Program-made: the position numbers and the translations under genes
Origin: Streptomyces sp. Je 1-332
Lineage (GTDB): Bacteria > Actinomycetota > Actinomycetes > Streptomycetales > Streptomycetaceae
Direction of reading: 5' to 3'
DNA length: 64,000 bases
Assembly: GCF_040730185.1 (NCBI RefSeq)
Contig: NZ_CP160402.1
Location: 7,130,001 to 7,194,000, forward strand
Notes under the pieces: model-generated
Seen by the model: the letters and a program-made list of their open reading frames with translations, nothing else
Told to the model about the DNA's origin: nothing
The model's database searches: none
Part shown: piece after piece, positions 33,062 through 43,566 of the stretch
Numbering within the stretch: the first letter of the stretch is position 1
How the letters are laid out: every line of letters starts with the position of its first letter

Positions 33062-33604
33062 GTGTTCGACCCCGCACCGGAGCACCCCTACCCCGACGCC
33101 CACCGGCCGGACGAGGCGCCGGCGCCGCACGCGCTCCTCACGCCCGTGCTCGGACTCCTGGGTACCTGGCACGGCCGGGGCCGGGGTGAGTACCCCACCC
33201 TCGAGGCGGATTTCACGTACGCCCAGGAAGTCACCTTCAGCCATGACGGCCGGCCCTTCCTCCACTACGAGGCGCGGGCCTGGCTCCTCGACGCGGACGA
33301 CGCGCCGCTTCGGCCGTCCGCGCGGGAGAGCGGCTGGTGGCGGCTGCAGCCCGACGGGCGGGTGGAGGCGCTGATCACCCAGCCCACCGGCATCGCGGAG
33401 ATCGCGGCGGGCCGGGCGGCCGGGAACACGGTCGACCTCGCCACCGGCGAGGTGGCCCGCACCCCCACCGCCAAGGAGGTCAAGGCCACCCGCCGCCGCT
33501 ACACGCTCACCGGCGACGGCGAACTCACCTTCGTCCACGACCTCGAAGCGGTCGGCCAACCGCTGCAGCACCACCTCTCGGCACGTCTGCGCCGCACGGC
33601 GTAG
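33062..33604 (+). CDS. Nitrobindin-like heme-binding beta-barrel protein
   Basis: 180 residues of the DUF1794/THAP4-like family. The GxWxGxG signature is [12 protein letters not shown] near residue 38, and the proximal heme His lies in HHLSARL near the C-terminus. Nitrobindins bind ferric heme and react with nitric oxide or peroxynitrite. The GTG start has GGAGC nine bases upstream. The divergent placement with an iron box in between suggests a possible link to iron or heme status, although the box favours the ABC promoter. Confidence 0.86.
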   Translation: MFDPAPEHPYPDAHRPDEAPAPHALLTPVLGLLGTWHGRGRGEYPTLEADFTYAQEVTFSHDGRPFLHYEARAWLLDADDAPLRPSARESGWWRLQPDGRVEALITQPTGIAEIAAGRAAGNTVDLATGEVARTPTAKEVKATRRRYTLTGDGELTFVHDLEAVGQPLQHHLSARLRRTA

Positions 33605-33679
33605 GCCGGGGGCCCTTGCTGGAAATCTCTCCGGTCATGCCCCTATGAACTGATACGCCCTCTGGTTACCCTCCGCCGC

Positions 33680-34759
33680 ATGATTTCCACGGTTGTCTGG
33701 GGTACCGGAAATGTCGGCCGCGCGGCCATACGCGCCGTCGAGGCCCACCCGGCGCTGAAGCTCACGGCCGTGCTCGTCCACAGCCCCGACAAGGTCGGCC
33801 GCGACGCGGCCGACCTCGCCGGTCTCCAGGGGCAGTTGGGCGTCACGGCGACCGACGACATCGACGCGGTCCTCGCGGCATCGCCCCGGGCCGTGGTGTA
33901 CGCGGCCTCCGGTGACATCCGCCCGGACGAGGCCCTGGACGACGTCGGCCGGGCGATCCGCGCCGGAGCCGTCGTCGTCACCCCCGCCCTCTACGCGCTC
34001 TACGACCAGCGCAACGCACCGGCCGAACTGCGGGACCCGATGCTCGCGGCGATCGCGGACGGCGGCGGCTCCCTCTTCGTGTCCGGCGTCGACCCCGGCT
34101 GGGGCAACGACGTCCTGCCGCTCCTCATCAGCGGCCTCGGCAGCACCGTCGACGGGATCCGCTGCCAGGAGATCTTCGACTACTCCACGTACGACCAGGA
34201 GGATTCCGTACGCCACCTGATCGGCATGGGGCATCCGATGGACTACGAACCGCTGATGCTCGCCGAGACCGCCCCGACCATGGTGTGGGGAGGTCAGATC
34301 CGGCTGATGGCCAGGGCTCTCGGCGTCGAACTCGACGACATCCGCGAGACGTTGGAGCGCCGCGCCCTCGACACCTCGGTGAGCACACGGACGATGGGTG
34401 ACTTCGAGGCGGGCACCCAGGGGGCGGTGCGGTTCGAGGTCCAGGGCATCGTCGGAGGCGAGCCCCGCATCGTCATCGAGCACGTCACCCGCATCCATCC
34501 GTCCTGCGCCCCCGACTGGCCGACGCCGCCCGACGGCGCAGGCGCGCACCGGGTCATCATCGAGGGCCGCCCGCGCATCGAGGTCACGGTCGAGGCCACC
34601 GACGAGGGGGAGAACCGGTCAGCGGGCGGCAACGCCACCGCGGTCGGCCGACTGGTCGGCGCCATCGACTGGCTCGTGGCCGCGGAACCCGGACTCTACG
34701 ACGCCCTCGACGTACCGCTGCGCCCCGCGACCGGCAAGCTCGGAAGGAGCAAACAATGA
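33680..34759 (+). CDS. DapB-like NAD(P)H-dependent dehydrogenase
   Basis: 359 residues. The Rossmann motif VVWGTGNVGRAAIRAVEAHP opens the protein, and the central part has SGVDPGWGNDVLPLLISG. It belongs to the dihydrodipicolinate-reductase-like superfamily that includes 2,4-diaminopentanoate dehydrogenase; it is too long and divergent to be DapB itself. It likely reduces or deaminates a small amino or keto compound. Its stop overlaps the start of the AhpD-like gene (ATGA), so the two are coupled and may act together. Confidence 0.78.
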   Translation: MISTVVWGTGNVGRAAIRAVEAHPALKLTAVLVHSPDKVGRDAADLAGLQGQLGVTATDDIDAVLAASPRAVVYAASGDIRPDEALDDVGRAIRAGAVVVTPALYALYDQRNAPAELRDPMLAAIADGGGSLFVSGVDPGWGNDVLPLLISGLGSTVDGIRCQEIFDYSTYDQEDSVRHLIGMGHPMDYEPLMLAETAPTMVWGGQIRLMARALGVELDDIRETLERRALDTSVSTRTMGDFEAGTQGAVRFEVQGIVGGEPRIVIEHVTRIHPSCAPDWPTPPDGAGAHRVIIEGRPRIEVTVEATDEGENRSAGGNATAVGRLVGAIDWLVAAEPGLYDALDVPLRPATGKLGRSKQ

Positions 34760-35244
34760 GCTCGATGCACATAGACATCCCCGAGGGGCAGGAGCCGATC
34801 GGGTACGTGTGGGGTGACATGGTCCCCGGGATCGGCATGGCCGCCGCGAACTTCTCGCTGTCGGTGTACGAGCACACGACCCTGGGGCTAAGGGAGTTCG
34901 AGGCCGCCCGGCTGCGCATCGCGCAGATCAACGGGTGCCTGTTCTGCCTCGACTGGCGGACCGAACGCGAGGGCCAGAAGGTCGAGGAGGAGTTCGCGGA
35001 AGCGGTGACCCAGTGGCGCACCACCGACGCCTTCGACGACCGGACACGCCTTGCCGCCGAGTACGCCGAGCGGTACGCCCTGGACCATCATGGACTTGAC
35101 GAGGAGTTCTGGACGCGGATGACCGCGCACTACAGCCAGCACGAGATCGTGGAACTGAGCATGAGCATCGGCTCCTGGCTGGCGTTCGGCCGCCTCAACC
35201 ACGTGCTCGGCCTGGACGCGGTCTGCGTACTCCCCGGCCACTGA
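34756..35244 (+). CDS. Carboxymuconolactone decarboxylase / AhpD-like protein
   Basis: 162 residues, all-helical AhpD fold. The redox motif is NGCLFCLDWRTEREG, a CxxC of the peroxidase-type branch. AhpD-like proteins act as disulfide reductases or organic hydroperoxide peroxidases, whereas true carboxymuconolactone decarboxylases lack the CxxC. GGAAGGAG precedes the ATG, which overlaps the previous stop. Confidence 0.84.
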   Translation: MSSMHIDIPEGQEPIGYVWGDMVPGIGMAAANFSLSVYEHTTLGLREFEAARLRIAQINGCLFCLDWRTEREGQKVEEEFAEAVTQWRTTDAFDDRTRLAAEYAERYALDHHGLDEEFWTRMTAHYSQHEIVELSMSIGSWLAFGRLNHVLGLDAVCVLPGH

Positions 35245-35251
35245 GGGAAGT

Positions 35252-36999
<1,748 letters not shown>

Positions 37000-37017
37000 T
37001 TAAGTCACGGCATACCT

Positions 37018-37030
37018 AGAAGTAACTTCT
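37018..37030. promoter_or_regulatory. Inverted repeat AGAAGTAACTTCT
   Basis: Perfect 6-bp arms around one base, in the 186-bp divergent region between cholesterol oxidase and the ArsR-like gene. A second feature there is the direct repeat GTCCGATCTTGT at 37031 and 37060. Binder unknown. Confidence 0.4.
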
Positions 37031-37113
37031 GTCCGATCTTGTCGGAGTGATCTTTAATGTCCGATCTTGTGCCTGCGGGGCGGTCGCGGAGATGTCTTGT
37101 AAAGAAACCTTTC

Positions 37114-37127
37114 TAAAGCTAGCTTTA
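37114..37127. promoter_or_regulatory. Perfect palindrome TAAAGCTAGCTTTA at the ArsR-like gene start
   Basis: A 14-bp perfect palindrome that ends 4 bp before the ATG at 37132. AT-rich palindromes covering the translation start are typical autoregulatory operators of ArsR-type repressors. No ribosome binding site is visible, so the transcript may be leaderless. Confidence 0.6.
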
Positions 37128-37131
37128 CATC

Positions 37132-37776
37132 ATGTCGCAGACCCCAGAGCCGGCCTCCCCGGACGGCGCGCCCCGCAGCATCCGCCTCACGGACCCCCGC
37201 GCCCTGCGTGCTTACGCGCACCCCACGCGCATGGCCCTGGTCGGCTTCCTGCGGCGGAGCGGGCCGTTCACCGCGACGCGGGCCGCCGAGCTGACCGGCG
37301 AGTCCGTGGCCAGCTGCTCGTACCACCTGCGGATGCTCGCGAAGTACGGGCTCGTCGAAGAGGCGCCGGGCGGCCGGGGGCGTGAGAAGCCATGGCAGGC
37401 GACCGCCCAGTTCACCGACTGGCCCGGGTACAGCGAGGACCCGTCCGTCGCCGAGGCGTCGGACGCGCTGAGTGTGGCGGTCGCGGAGCGGTACTTCGAG
37501 CGCGCCGTCCGGGCCATCGAACAACGCCACCGGCTGCCCCGCGCCTGGCGCGAGGCGGAGCAGTTCAGCGACTCGCTCCTGCACCTCACGCCCGAGGAGC
37601 TGACCGGCATCGGCGAGCGCATCGAAGCGGTGCTGCAGCCGTACGAGGACCGTGAGAAGGACCCTGGCCGGCGCCCCGAAGGCGCGCGCCCCGTCAGCCT
37701 GATGCGGCTCGGCTTCGTCGACCGCGAGATCCCCGGGGAGGCGCCGGAGGCAGGTGGCACGGGGGCCGAGGGGTGA
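37132..37776 (+). CDS. ArsR-like winged-helix regulator
   Basis: 214 residues. The N-terminal winged helix (DPRALRAYAHPTRMALVGFL; AAELTGESVASCSYHLRMLAKYGLVEEAP, in parts) is ArsR-type without metal-binding cysteines. A longer C-terminal helical region (residues 100-190) is shared with actinobacterial regulators paired with MFS exporters. The stop overlaps the MFS start (GTGA), so it probably regulates that exporter and itself through the palindrome at 37114-37127. Confidence 0.87.
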   Translation: MSQTPEPASPDGAPRSIRLTDPRALRAYAHPTRMALVGFLRRSGPFTATRAAELTGESVASCSYHLRMLAKYGLVEEAPGGRGREKPWQATAQFTDWPGYSEDPSVAEASDALSVAVAERYFERAVRAIEQRHRLPRAWREAEQFSDSLLHLTPEELTGIGERIEAVLQPYEDREKDPGRRPEGARPVSLMRLGFVDREIPGEAPEAGGTGAEG

Positions 37777-39035
37777 AGGCGCGGGAGCGCATACCCGGCC
37801 TGCTCCTGGAGCGCACCTTCCGGCGCTACTGGACCGGACAGACCGTCTCGCTCATCGGCGGCGAGATCTCGCTGATCGCCATCCCGCTCGCCGCCGTACT
37901 CGTCCTCGGCGCGGACGCCGCCGAGATGGGCTGGCTCAAGACCGTGGAGCTGCTGCCCACGCTCCTGCTCAACCTGCCGCTCGGCGCATGGGCCGACCGG
38001 CAGGCCCGACGGCGGCGCGCCATGATCGCCGCCGATCTGGCCCGCGCGGCGCTGCTCGTCACCCTCCCGGTCGCGTATCTGCTCGACGCCCTCACCCTCG
38101 GGCAGCTGTACGCGACGGCGTTCGCGATCGGTGCGCTGACCGTGCTCTTCGATGCCTGCAACAACACCCTGTTCGTGACGCTCGTGCCGAGCGAGCGCTA
38201 TGTGCAGGCCAACTCACTGGTCAGCGGCAGCCGTTCGATGTCCTGGCTGGCCGGGCCCGGCATCGGCGGGCTCCTCGTACAGCTCCTCACCGCTCCCTTC
38301 GCCCTGCTCGGCGACGCCTTCACCTACCTCGTCTCGGCCCGCTTCCTCGCGCGTATCAAACCGGTGGAGCCCGTTCCCGAACCCGTCGGCAAGGGGCACT
38401 TCACCGCGGGGCTGCGCTGGGTGCTCAAGGAGCCGTCGATGCGAGCTCTGTTCGCGTGGTCCGGCACCATCCAGTTCTTCAACTACATGTTCCACACGCT
38501 CTTCGTGCTGTACGTGACGGTCGAACTCGGCCTGAGCGCAGGCGTTCTCGGCGCGATACTGAGCGCTGGGGCCATCGGCGGCCTGATCGGCGCCGCGTGC
38601 AGCGGCAGAGTCGTACGCCGCTTCGGCATCGGCCCTTCGATCCTCTGCGGATCCGTGGGGTTCACGCTGCCCCTGGTGCTCGTACCGCTCGCCGACGGCC
38701 CGTTGCCGCTGGTCGTCGCCACGCTCTTCGCCGCCGAATTCCTCAGCTGCGTCGGCGTGATGGTCATCGACATCGCCACCGCGTCACTCCAGATGGTGCT
38801 GATCCCGCAGACCATCCGCTCCCGGGTCATGGGCGCCTACCGCACCCTGAACCACGGCTTCCGCCCCCTGGGCGCCCTGCTGGGCGGCCTGCTCGGCACG
38901 GCCATCGGCCTGCGCCCCACGCTGTGGATCGGCACTGCGGGAGCGGTCCTCGCCGTCCTGTGGCTGCTGCCGTCGCCCGTACCTGGCACCCGGGAGCTGC
39001 CCGAACCAGCCGAACAGGGCGTCGTACCCGCTTAG
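37773..39035 (+). CDS. MFS efflux transporter (DHA3-like)
   Basis: 420 residues with 12 predicted membrane segments. Signature parts are FRRYWTGQTVSLIGGEIS, LPLGAWADRQARRRRAMI and NSLVSGSRSMSWLAGPGIGG, typical of the macrolide-efflux/enterobactin-exporter-like branch. It is coupled to the ArsR-like gene through a GTGA overlap. Drug or metabolite efflux is likely; substrate unknown. Its last 4 bp overlap the convergent CGNR gene. Confidence 0.87.
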   Translation: MKARERIPGLLLERTFRRYWTGQTVSLIGGEISLIAIPLAAVLVLGADAAEMGWLKTVELLPTLLLNLPLGAWADRQARRRRAMIAADLARAALLVTLPVAYLLDALTLGQLYATAFAIGALTVLFDACNNTLFVTLVPSERYVQANSLVSGSRSMSWLAGPGIGGLLVQLLTAPFALLGDAFTYLVSARFLARIKPVEPVPEPVGKGHFTAGLRWVLKEPSMRALFAWSGTIQFFNYMFHTLFVLYVTVELGLSAGVLGAILSAGAIGGLIGAACSGRVVRRFGIGPSILCGSVGFTLPLVLVPLADGPLPLVVATLFAAEFLSCVGVMVIDIATASLQMVLIPQTIRSRVMGAYRTLNHGFRPLGALLGGLLGTAIGLRPTLWIGTAGAVLAVLWLLPSPVPGTRELPEPAEQGVVPA

Positions 39036-39670
39036 TTGGGCTCTTTGCGCTGCGCGTCGCCGGGCGCGGGCACCGACTCGGCGTACGCGCGGCGGCGCTG
39101 GCGCGAGGCCCGTAGGTTCGCGGCGTTTCCGCAGCCGCGGGTGGAGTGCCAGACGCCGCTGTTGTTGCGGGAGCGGTCGTAGAACGCCGTGGCGCAGCGT
39201 TCGTTGCGGCAGATCTTCAGGCGCCGCCACTCGCCGGTGGTCTGCGCGAGCAGTGCCTCGCACAGCACGGCCGACGTCAGCCAGCGCCAGCCCTCACCCT
39301 CGGGCTCGGTGGTCACCGCGGCGTCGCCGTGCAGGCTGACCTGGAGGGCACAGGAGGTGAAGCGGGCGGTCTCGCCGCTTGTCGTGCCGCACCGGGAGAG
39401 CAGGGCGCGGCGCAGCTGTTCGCGCAGCTGCCGCAGCCTGGGCAGGTCCTCCTCGGTGAGGGTGAGCCGCACCGCCGCGCGCCCCGTCCGCTCGGCCCAG
39501 GTGGGCAGCGCCACGGAGATCCACTCCTGCGCGGCGGCCACGTCGTCGAGGAGATCGGCTTCGGGGACGCCGCAGGAGGGCGCGGTGTTCAGGATGTCCT
39601 GCACGAGCCCCAGGCCGCCGGGGACGGCGGTGGGGAAGTAGCGCTCGGTGGCAGGCCAGGTCATGGGCAT
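39032..39670 (-). CDS. CGNR zinc-finger (ABATE-domain) regulator
   Basis: 212 residues. The C-terminal zinc finger has CRNERCATAFYDRSRN and HSTRGCGNAANLRASR, with the CGNR-type motif read as RGCGNAANLRASR. The N-terminal region is the putative stress-ligand-binding ABATE domain. These are DNA-binding regulators of the actinobacteria. An ATG at 39664 is an equally possible start; neither has a clear ribosome site. Confidence 0.85.
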   Translation of the reverse strand: MPMTWPATERYFPTAVPGGLGLVQDILNTAPSCGVPEADLLDDVAAAQEWISVALPTWAERTGRAAVRLTLTEEDLPRLRQLREQLRRALLSRCGTTSGETARFTSCALQVSLHGDAAVTTEPEGEGWRWLTSAVLCEALLAQTTGEWRRLKICRNERCATAFYDRSRNNSGVWHSTRGCGNAANLRASRQRRRAYAESVPAPGDAQRKEPN

Positions 39671-39734
39671 ATCGTACGCGACCGTGGGCGACAGCAGCGT
39701 ATGGCATTAGCTGCCGTCGCCCGGCGGGGCACGC

Positions 39735-40859
39735 TCAGGCCAGGCTCTTCAGGAGCGACTTGTCGAAGGGCAGCGCGTCGCCGAGCCGGTCCTCCAGGGC
39801 CTTGGCCGCCCACTCGGGGTCGGCGATGAGGGCGCGCCCCACCGCCACCAGGTCGAACTCGGCACGCTCCAGGCGGTCCAGGAGCAGCTCGATGCCCGTG
39901 GCCGCGGAAGGACCCGCCCAGCCCTGCGGTCCGACGAACTCCTGGTCGAGACCGACCGAGCCCACGGTGACCACGGGCCTGCCCGACACCTTCTTGACCC
40001 AGCCCGCGAGGTTGAGGTCGCTGCCGTCGAACTCGGGCAGCCAGTAGCGGCGGGTGGACGCGTGAAAGACGTCCACGCCCGCGTCCGCCAGCGGGGTGAG
40101 CAGGCGCTCCAGCTCCTCGGGGGACTCGGCGAGCTTGGCGTCGAAGCTGCCCGCCTTCCACTGCGAGAGGCGGAAGAAGACGGGGAAGTCGGGCGAGACG
40201 GCGGCCCGTACGGCCGAGACGATCTCCGCGGCGAAACGGGTGCGGGCCTCGATGCCGCCGCCGTAACCGTCCGTGCGCCGGTTGGTGCGCTCCCAGAGGA
40301 ACTGGTCGATCAAGTAGCCGTGCGCGCCGTGCAGTTCGACGCCGTCGAAGCCGATGCGCTCGGCGGCGGCCGCGGCGTCGGCGAACGCCCGTATCACGTC
40401 GTCGAGGTCATCGGATGTCAGCGCGCTGCCCTTCGGCTGCCCGTCGAGGTCGATTCCCGAGGGGCCCGCGGCGGGAGCGGAAGGTACCGGGCCCTTGCCC
40501 TCGTCGCGCGTGACGCCGACGTGCCACAGCTGCGGAATGATCTTCCCGCCCGACCCGTGCACCGCGTCGACCACCTTGCGCCAGCCTTCGAGGGCGTCGT
40601 CCCCGTAGAAGCGCGGGACCCGGTCGCTCGTACCGGCCGACGCGTGGTCGACGTACGTCCCCTCGGTGATGATCAGGCCGACGCCGGCCGCGGCCCGTCG
40701 GGCGTAGTACTCGGCCACGTCCGCGCCCGGCACGCCACCCGGTGAGAACTCCCTGGTCATGGGTGCCATCACGATGCGGTTGGGCAGGGTGAGGCTGCCG
40801 ACACTGAAGGGGCGGTCGAGCGTCTGGGGGGCGCGCGCGGTCTGCGGAGCCGAGGTCAT
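39735..40859 (-). CDS. NADH:flavin oxidoreductase / old yellow enzyme family
   Basis: 374 residues, FMN TIM barrel. Seen are LTLPNRIVMAPMTREFS, the active-site region QLWHVGVTRDE, DGVELHGAHGYLIDQFL and TNRRTDGYGGGIEARTRF, plus GRALIADPEW at the phosphate-binding end. It reduces activated C=C bonds with NAD(P)H. The ATG at 40859 has a perfect AGGAGG seven bases upstream; reading further upstream runs into a 24-bp tandem repeat. Confidence 0.9.
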   Translation of the reverse strand: MTSAPQTARAPQTLDRPFSVGSLTLPNRIVMAPMTREFSPGGVPGADVAEYYARRAAAGVGLIITEGTYVDHASAGTSDRVPRFYGDDALEGWRKVVDAVHGSGGKIIPQLWHVGVTRDEGKGPVPSAPAAGPSGIDLDGQPKGSALTSDDLDDVIRAFADAAAAAERIGFDGVELHGAHGYLIDQFLWERTNRRTDGYGGGIEARTRFAAEIVSAVRAAVSPDFPVFFRLSQWKAGSFDAKLAESPEELERLLTPLADAGVDVFHASTRRYWLPEFDGSDLNLAGWVKKVSGRPVVTVGSVGLDQEFVGPQGWAGPSAATGIELLLDRLERAEFDLVAVGRALIADPEWAAKALEDRLGDALPFDKSLLKSLA

Positions 40860-40876
40860 GTGTCCTCCTGGCAGGG

Positions 40877-40940
40877 GGTGAGTGGTTCGGTCGGGCGGGG
40901 GATGAGGGGTTCGATCGGGCAGGGGATGTCGGGTTCGATC
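40877..40940. repeat. 24-bp tandem repeat (2.7 units) in the OYE leader
   Basis: Units start with GGTGAGTGGTTCGGTCGGGC at 40877, GATGAGGGGTTCGATCGGGC at 40901 and GATGTCGGGTTCGATC at 40925. The repeat lies between the OYE ribosome site and a palindrome at 40957-40975. Confidence 0.82.
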
Positions 40941-40956
40941 TCCTGAGATCAATGAC

Positions 40957-40975
40957 GTAAGCGTACGCGCTTTAC
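40957..40975. promoter_or_regulatory. Inverted repeat GTAAGCGTACGCGCTTTAC
   Basis: Arms AAGCG and CGCTT surround TACG, and the outer GTAA and TTAC also pair with one base offset. It lies about 100 bp upstream of the OYE start, a plausible TetR- or MerR-type operator. Confidence 0.35.
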
Positions 40976-41055
40976 TCCTGTCGTCTTACGAGGGGCACGA
41001 CCCCAGTGGGCCGCCCGCCGCGCCGGTGGGTCGAGGCGGCCGTAGCGTGGGGCCC

Positions 41056-41715
41056 ATGTGCTGGAGCGCGACGGCCGATCTCGTGGCGGGCGTGGGTGTG
41101 GCCGCCGTGGGGGCCGCCTGCGTGGCCCGCGCGGCGCGCGGCGGCCGACCGCGCGATCTGCCGATCGCCGCGCTGCCGCTGCTGCTCGGCGCCCACCAGA
41201 TCATCGAGTCCGAGGTCTGGCGGAACGACGGTGGCACGGGATGGGCCACGGTCGCCTGGACCGTGATCGCCCTGCCCCTGCTCGCGCTGTGGGTGCCCGT
41301 GGCGGTGCTGTGCGCGGCTCCGCCGAGCGCCCGCCGCCGCCTCCTGGTCCCCCTGGTGCTGGGCATCGCGGCAGCGGCGGCGCTCTCCTCCTACCTGGCG
41401 CCCCGTACCGTGACGGCCGAGATCCGCGGCCACACGGTCGGGTACGCGCTCGGCCTGCCCCATACCGGGCTGCTCATCGCCGGATACCTGATCGCCACCG
41501 TCGGCTCCCTCCTCCTCTCCGGCGACCGGGGCCTTGTCCTCTTCGGCGTCCTGGTCGCCGTCGGGGCTGCGGTGTGCGTCTTGCTGTGGCGACGCGAGTA
41601 CATCTCGACGTGGTGCGCCTTCGCGGCGGTGTGCTCGGTGTTCCTGTACTTCTGGGTCAGAAGGCGTTCTCGTCCAGTTCGAGCGCCGTCCGGTCCAGGC
41701 TCTCCAGGAGCGTGA
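41056..41715 (+). CDS. DUF6629-type membrane protein
   Basis: 219 residues with about seven hydrophobic segments. It begins MCWSATADLVAGVGVAAVGA and has LLGAHQIIESEVWRN, the pattern of the actinobacterial DUF6629 family. Function is unknown. The last 59 bp overlap the convergent acyl-CoA dehydrogenase gene. Confidence 0.75.
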   Translation: MCWSATADLVAGVGVAAVGAACVARAARGGRPRDLPIAALPLLLGAHQIIESEVWRNDGGTGWATVAWTVIALPLLALWVPVAVLCAAPPSARRRLLVPLVLGIAAAAALSSYLAPRTVTAEIRGHTVGYALGLPHTGLLIAGYLIATVGSLLLSGDRGLVLFGVLVAVGAAVCVLLWRREYISTWCAFAAVCSVFLYFWVRRRSRPVRAPSGPGSPGA

Positions 41716-43453
41716 ACTGGGCGTCCGTCTTGGGCAGTTCATGGCGGAAGAAATAGCGGCAGGCGGCGCGCTTGCCGGCGTGGAAGTCCTCGGTGCCGTG
41801 CTCGGCCGCGAGCAGCTGCTCCAGCCACATCCAGGCGACGACCACGTGCCCGACCGCTTCGAGGTAGACGCTCGCGTTGGCGAGCGCCGTCTGCGGGTCA
41901 CCGGTCGACCAGAGCCGCTGGGTCACCTCCACCGCACGCGCCGCGGCCGCGTCGAGCGCCCGCCCGTACCCGGACGCGGAGCCGCCCGCCGCGGCGGCAC
42001 GGGCGGACGTCCGCGAGATCCGCTCGACGAGCAGCCGAAGGCCGCTGCCGCCGTCCATGATGACCTTGCGGCCGAGGAGATCGAGGCCGTGAATGCCGTG
42101 CGTGCCCTCGTGGATGGGGTTGAGCCGGTTGTCGCGGTAGAACTGCTCGACGTTGTACTCGCGCGTGTAGCCGTAGCCGCCGTGCACCTGGATCGCCAGG
42201 TTGTTGGCCTCAAGACACCACTGAGAGGGCCAGCTCTTGGCGATGGGTGTGAGCACGTCGAGCAGCAGCTTGGCTTCCTCGCGCGTCTGCGGCGATGTGC
42301 CGGTGTTCTGCTCGTCGAGCAACCGCCCGCAGTACAGGTTGAGCGCCAACGCGCCCTCCACGTAAGCCTTCTGGGCGAGGAGCATCTTGCGTACGTCGGC
42401 GTGCTCGATGATCGGGACCTGCGCCGACGCGGGATCCTTCGCCGCGAGCGGACGGCCCTGCGGGCGGGTGCGCGCGTAGTCGAGGGCGTGCAGATAGCCG
42501 GTGTAGCCGAGGGCGGTGGCGCCGAGGCCCACGCCGATCCGGGCCTCGTTCATCATGTGGAACATGTAGGCGAGCCCGCGGTTGGCCTCGCCGATGAGGT
42601 GGCCGACCGCGCCGGGCTCACCGCCGGGACGGTGGGCGCCCTCGCCGAAGTTCAGCAGGGTATTGGTCGTCCCCCGATAGCCCATCTTGTGGTTGAGGCC
42701 CGCGAGCACGACATCATTGCGCTCGCCGAGCGACCCGTCGTCGCCGACGAGCACCTTGGGCACGATGAACAGCGAGAGCCCCTTCACGCCGGGCGGACCG
42801 CCCGGAATCCGGGCGAGCACCAGATGCACGATGTTCTCCGAGAGCTCGTGCTCGCCGCCGGAGATCCACATCTTGTTCCCGAAGAGGCGGTACGTCCCGT
42901 CAGCCTGCTCCTCGGCCCGCGTCCGCACATCGGCGAGCGACGAGCCCGCCTGCGGCTCCGACAGGCACATCGTCCCCAGGAAGCGCCCCTCCACCATGGG
43001 GCGCACGAAGGTCTCGATCTGTTCCTTCGAAGCGTGCGCGAGGAGCAGATTGGCGTTGCCCATGGTCAGGAAGGGATACGCGGCCGTGCCGACGTTCGCC
43101 GCTTGAAACCACGCGAAGCAGGCCTGCGCCACCACGGCGGGCAGCTGCCCTCCGCCGATCTCGTGGTCCATGGCGCTCGCCAGGAGCCCCGAGTCCCCGA
43201 AGACCCGCAGCGCCTCCTTCACCTCGGGGATGATGTGCACCCGCTCCCCGTCGAAGGTGGGCTCCTGGGCGTCGTTCTTCTTGTTGTGCGGGGCGAAGTG
43301 GCGCGTGGCGATCTGCTCGCTGAGTTCGAGCGCGGCGTCGAAGGTCTTGCGGGAGTGGTCCGCGTACCGCTCCCGGCCGGTGAGCGCGGGCACGTCGAGC
43401 CACTCGTACAGCAGGAAGTCGAGGTCACGACGGGACAGGAGCAGGGATGCCAT
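41657..43453 (-). CDS. Acyl-CoA dehydrogenase (long, FadE5-like)
   Basis: 598 residues, longer than the usual 380-residue enzymes because of an extra C-terminal helical domain, as in FadE5-type proteins. Seen are MCLSEPQAGSSLADVRTRA, KMWISGGEHELSEN, the FAD region RGLAYMFHMMNEARIGVG, QVHGGYGYTREYNVEQFYRD and the catalytic Glu in IHEGTHGIHGLDLL. It performs alpha,beta-dehydrogenation of acyl-CoA. The ATG at 43453 has GGAGAATCCGC upstream. An inverted repeat TAAGCGGTTGCTTA lies 65 bp upstream. Confidence 0.92.
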   Translation of the reverse strand: MASLLLSRRDLDFLLYEWLDVPALTGRERYADHSRKTFDAALELSEQIATRHFAPHNKKNDAQEPTFDGERVHIIPEVKEALRVFGDSGLLASAMDHEIGGGQLPAVVAQACFAWFQAANVGTAAYPFLTMGNANLLLAHASKEQIETFVRPMVEGRFLGTMCLSEPQAGSSLADVRTRAEEQADGTYRLFGNKMWISGGEHELSENIVHLVLARIPGGPPGVKGLSLFIVPKVLVGDDGSLGERNDVVLAGLNHKMGYRGTTNTLLNFGEGAHRPGGEPGAVGHLIGEANRGLAYMFHMMNEARIGVGLGATALGYTGYLHALDYARTRPQGRPLAAKDPASAQVPIIEHADVRKMLLAQKAYVEGALALNLYCGRLLDEQNTGTSPQTREEAKLLLDVLTPIAKSWPSQWCLEANNLAIQVHGGYGYTREYNVEQFYRDNRLNPIHEGTHGIHGLDLLGRKVIMDGGSGLRLLVERISRTSARAAAAGGSASGYGRALDAAAARAVEVTQRLWSTGDPQTALANASVYLEAVGHVVVAWMWLEQLLAAEHGTEDFHAGKRAACRYFFRHELPKTDAQFTLLESLDRTALELDENAF

Positions 43454-43517
43454 GCGGATTCTCCATGCGGTGACGGCGGAACCGATCCCGGGGCAGAGGG
43501 CCCCGCACACCCGATAC

Positions 43518-43531
43518 TAAGCGGTTGCTTA
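43518..43531. promoter_or_regulatory. TetR-type inverted repeat TAAGCGGTTGCTTA
   Basis: Perfect TAAGC/GCTTA arms around GGTT in the acyl-CoA dehydrogenase promoter region. Such TAAGC palindromes are frequent before beta-oxidation genes in actinobacteria. Confidence 0.5.
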
Positions 43532-43566
43532 TGGGGTTTGTCGAGAGCGGCCCTGTGACGCCCGGC

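Noticed and set aside
40972-41901. Minus-strand frame opposite the DUF6629 gene
   Set aside because: Low-complexity Arg/Gly/Ser product; the plus strand encodes a helix-rich protein starting MCWSA that fits a known family.
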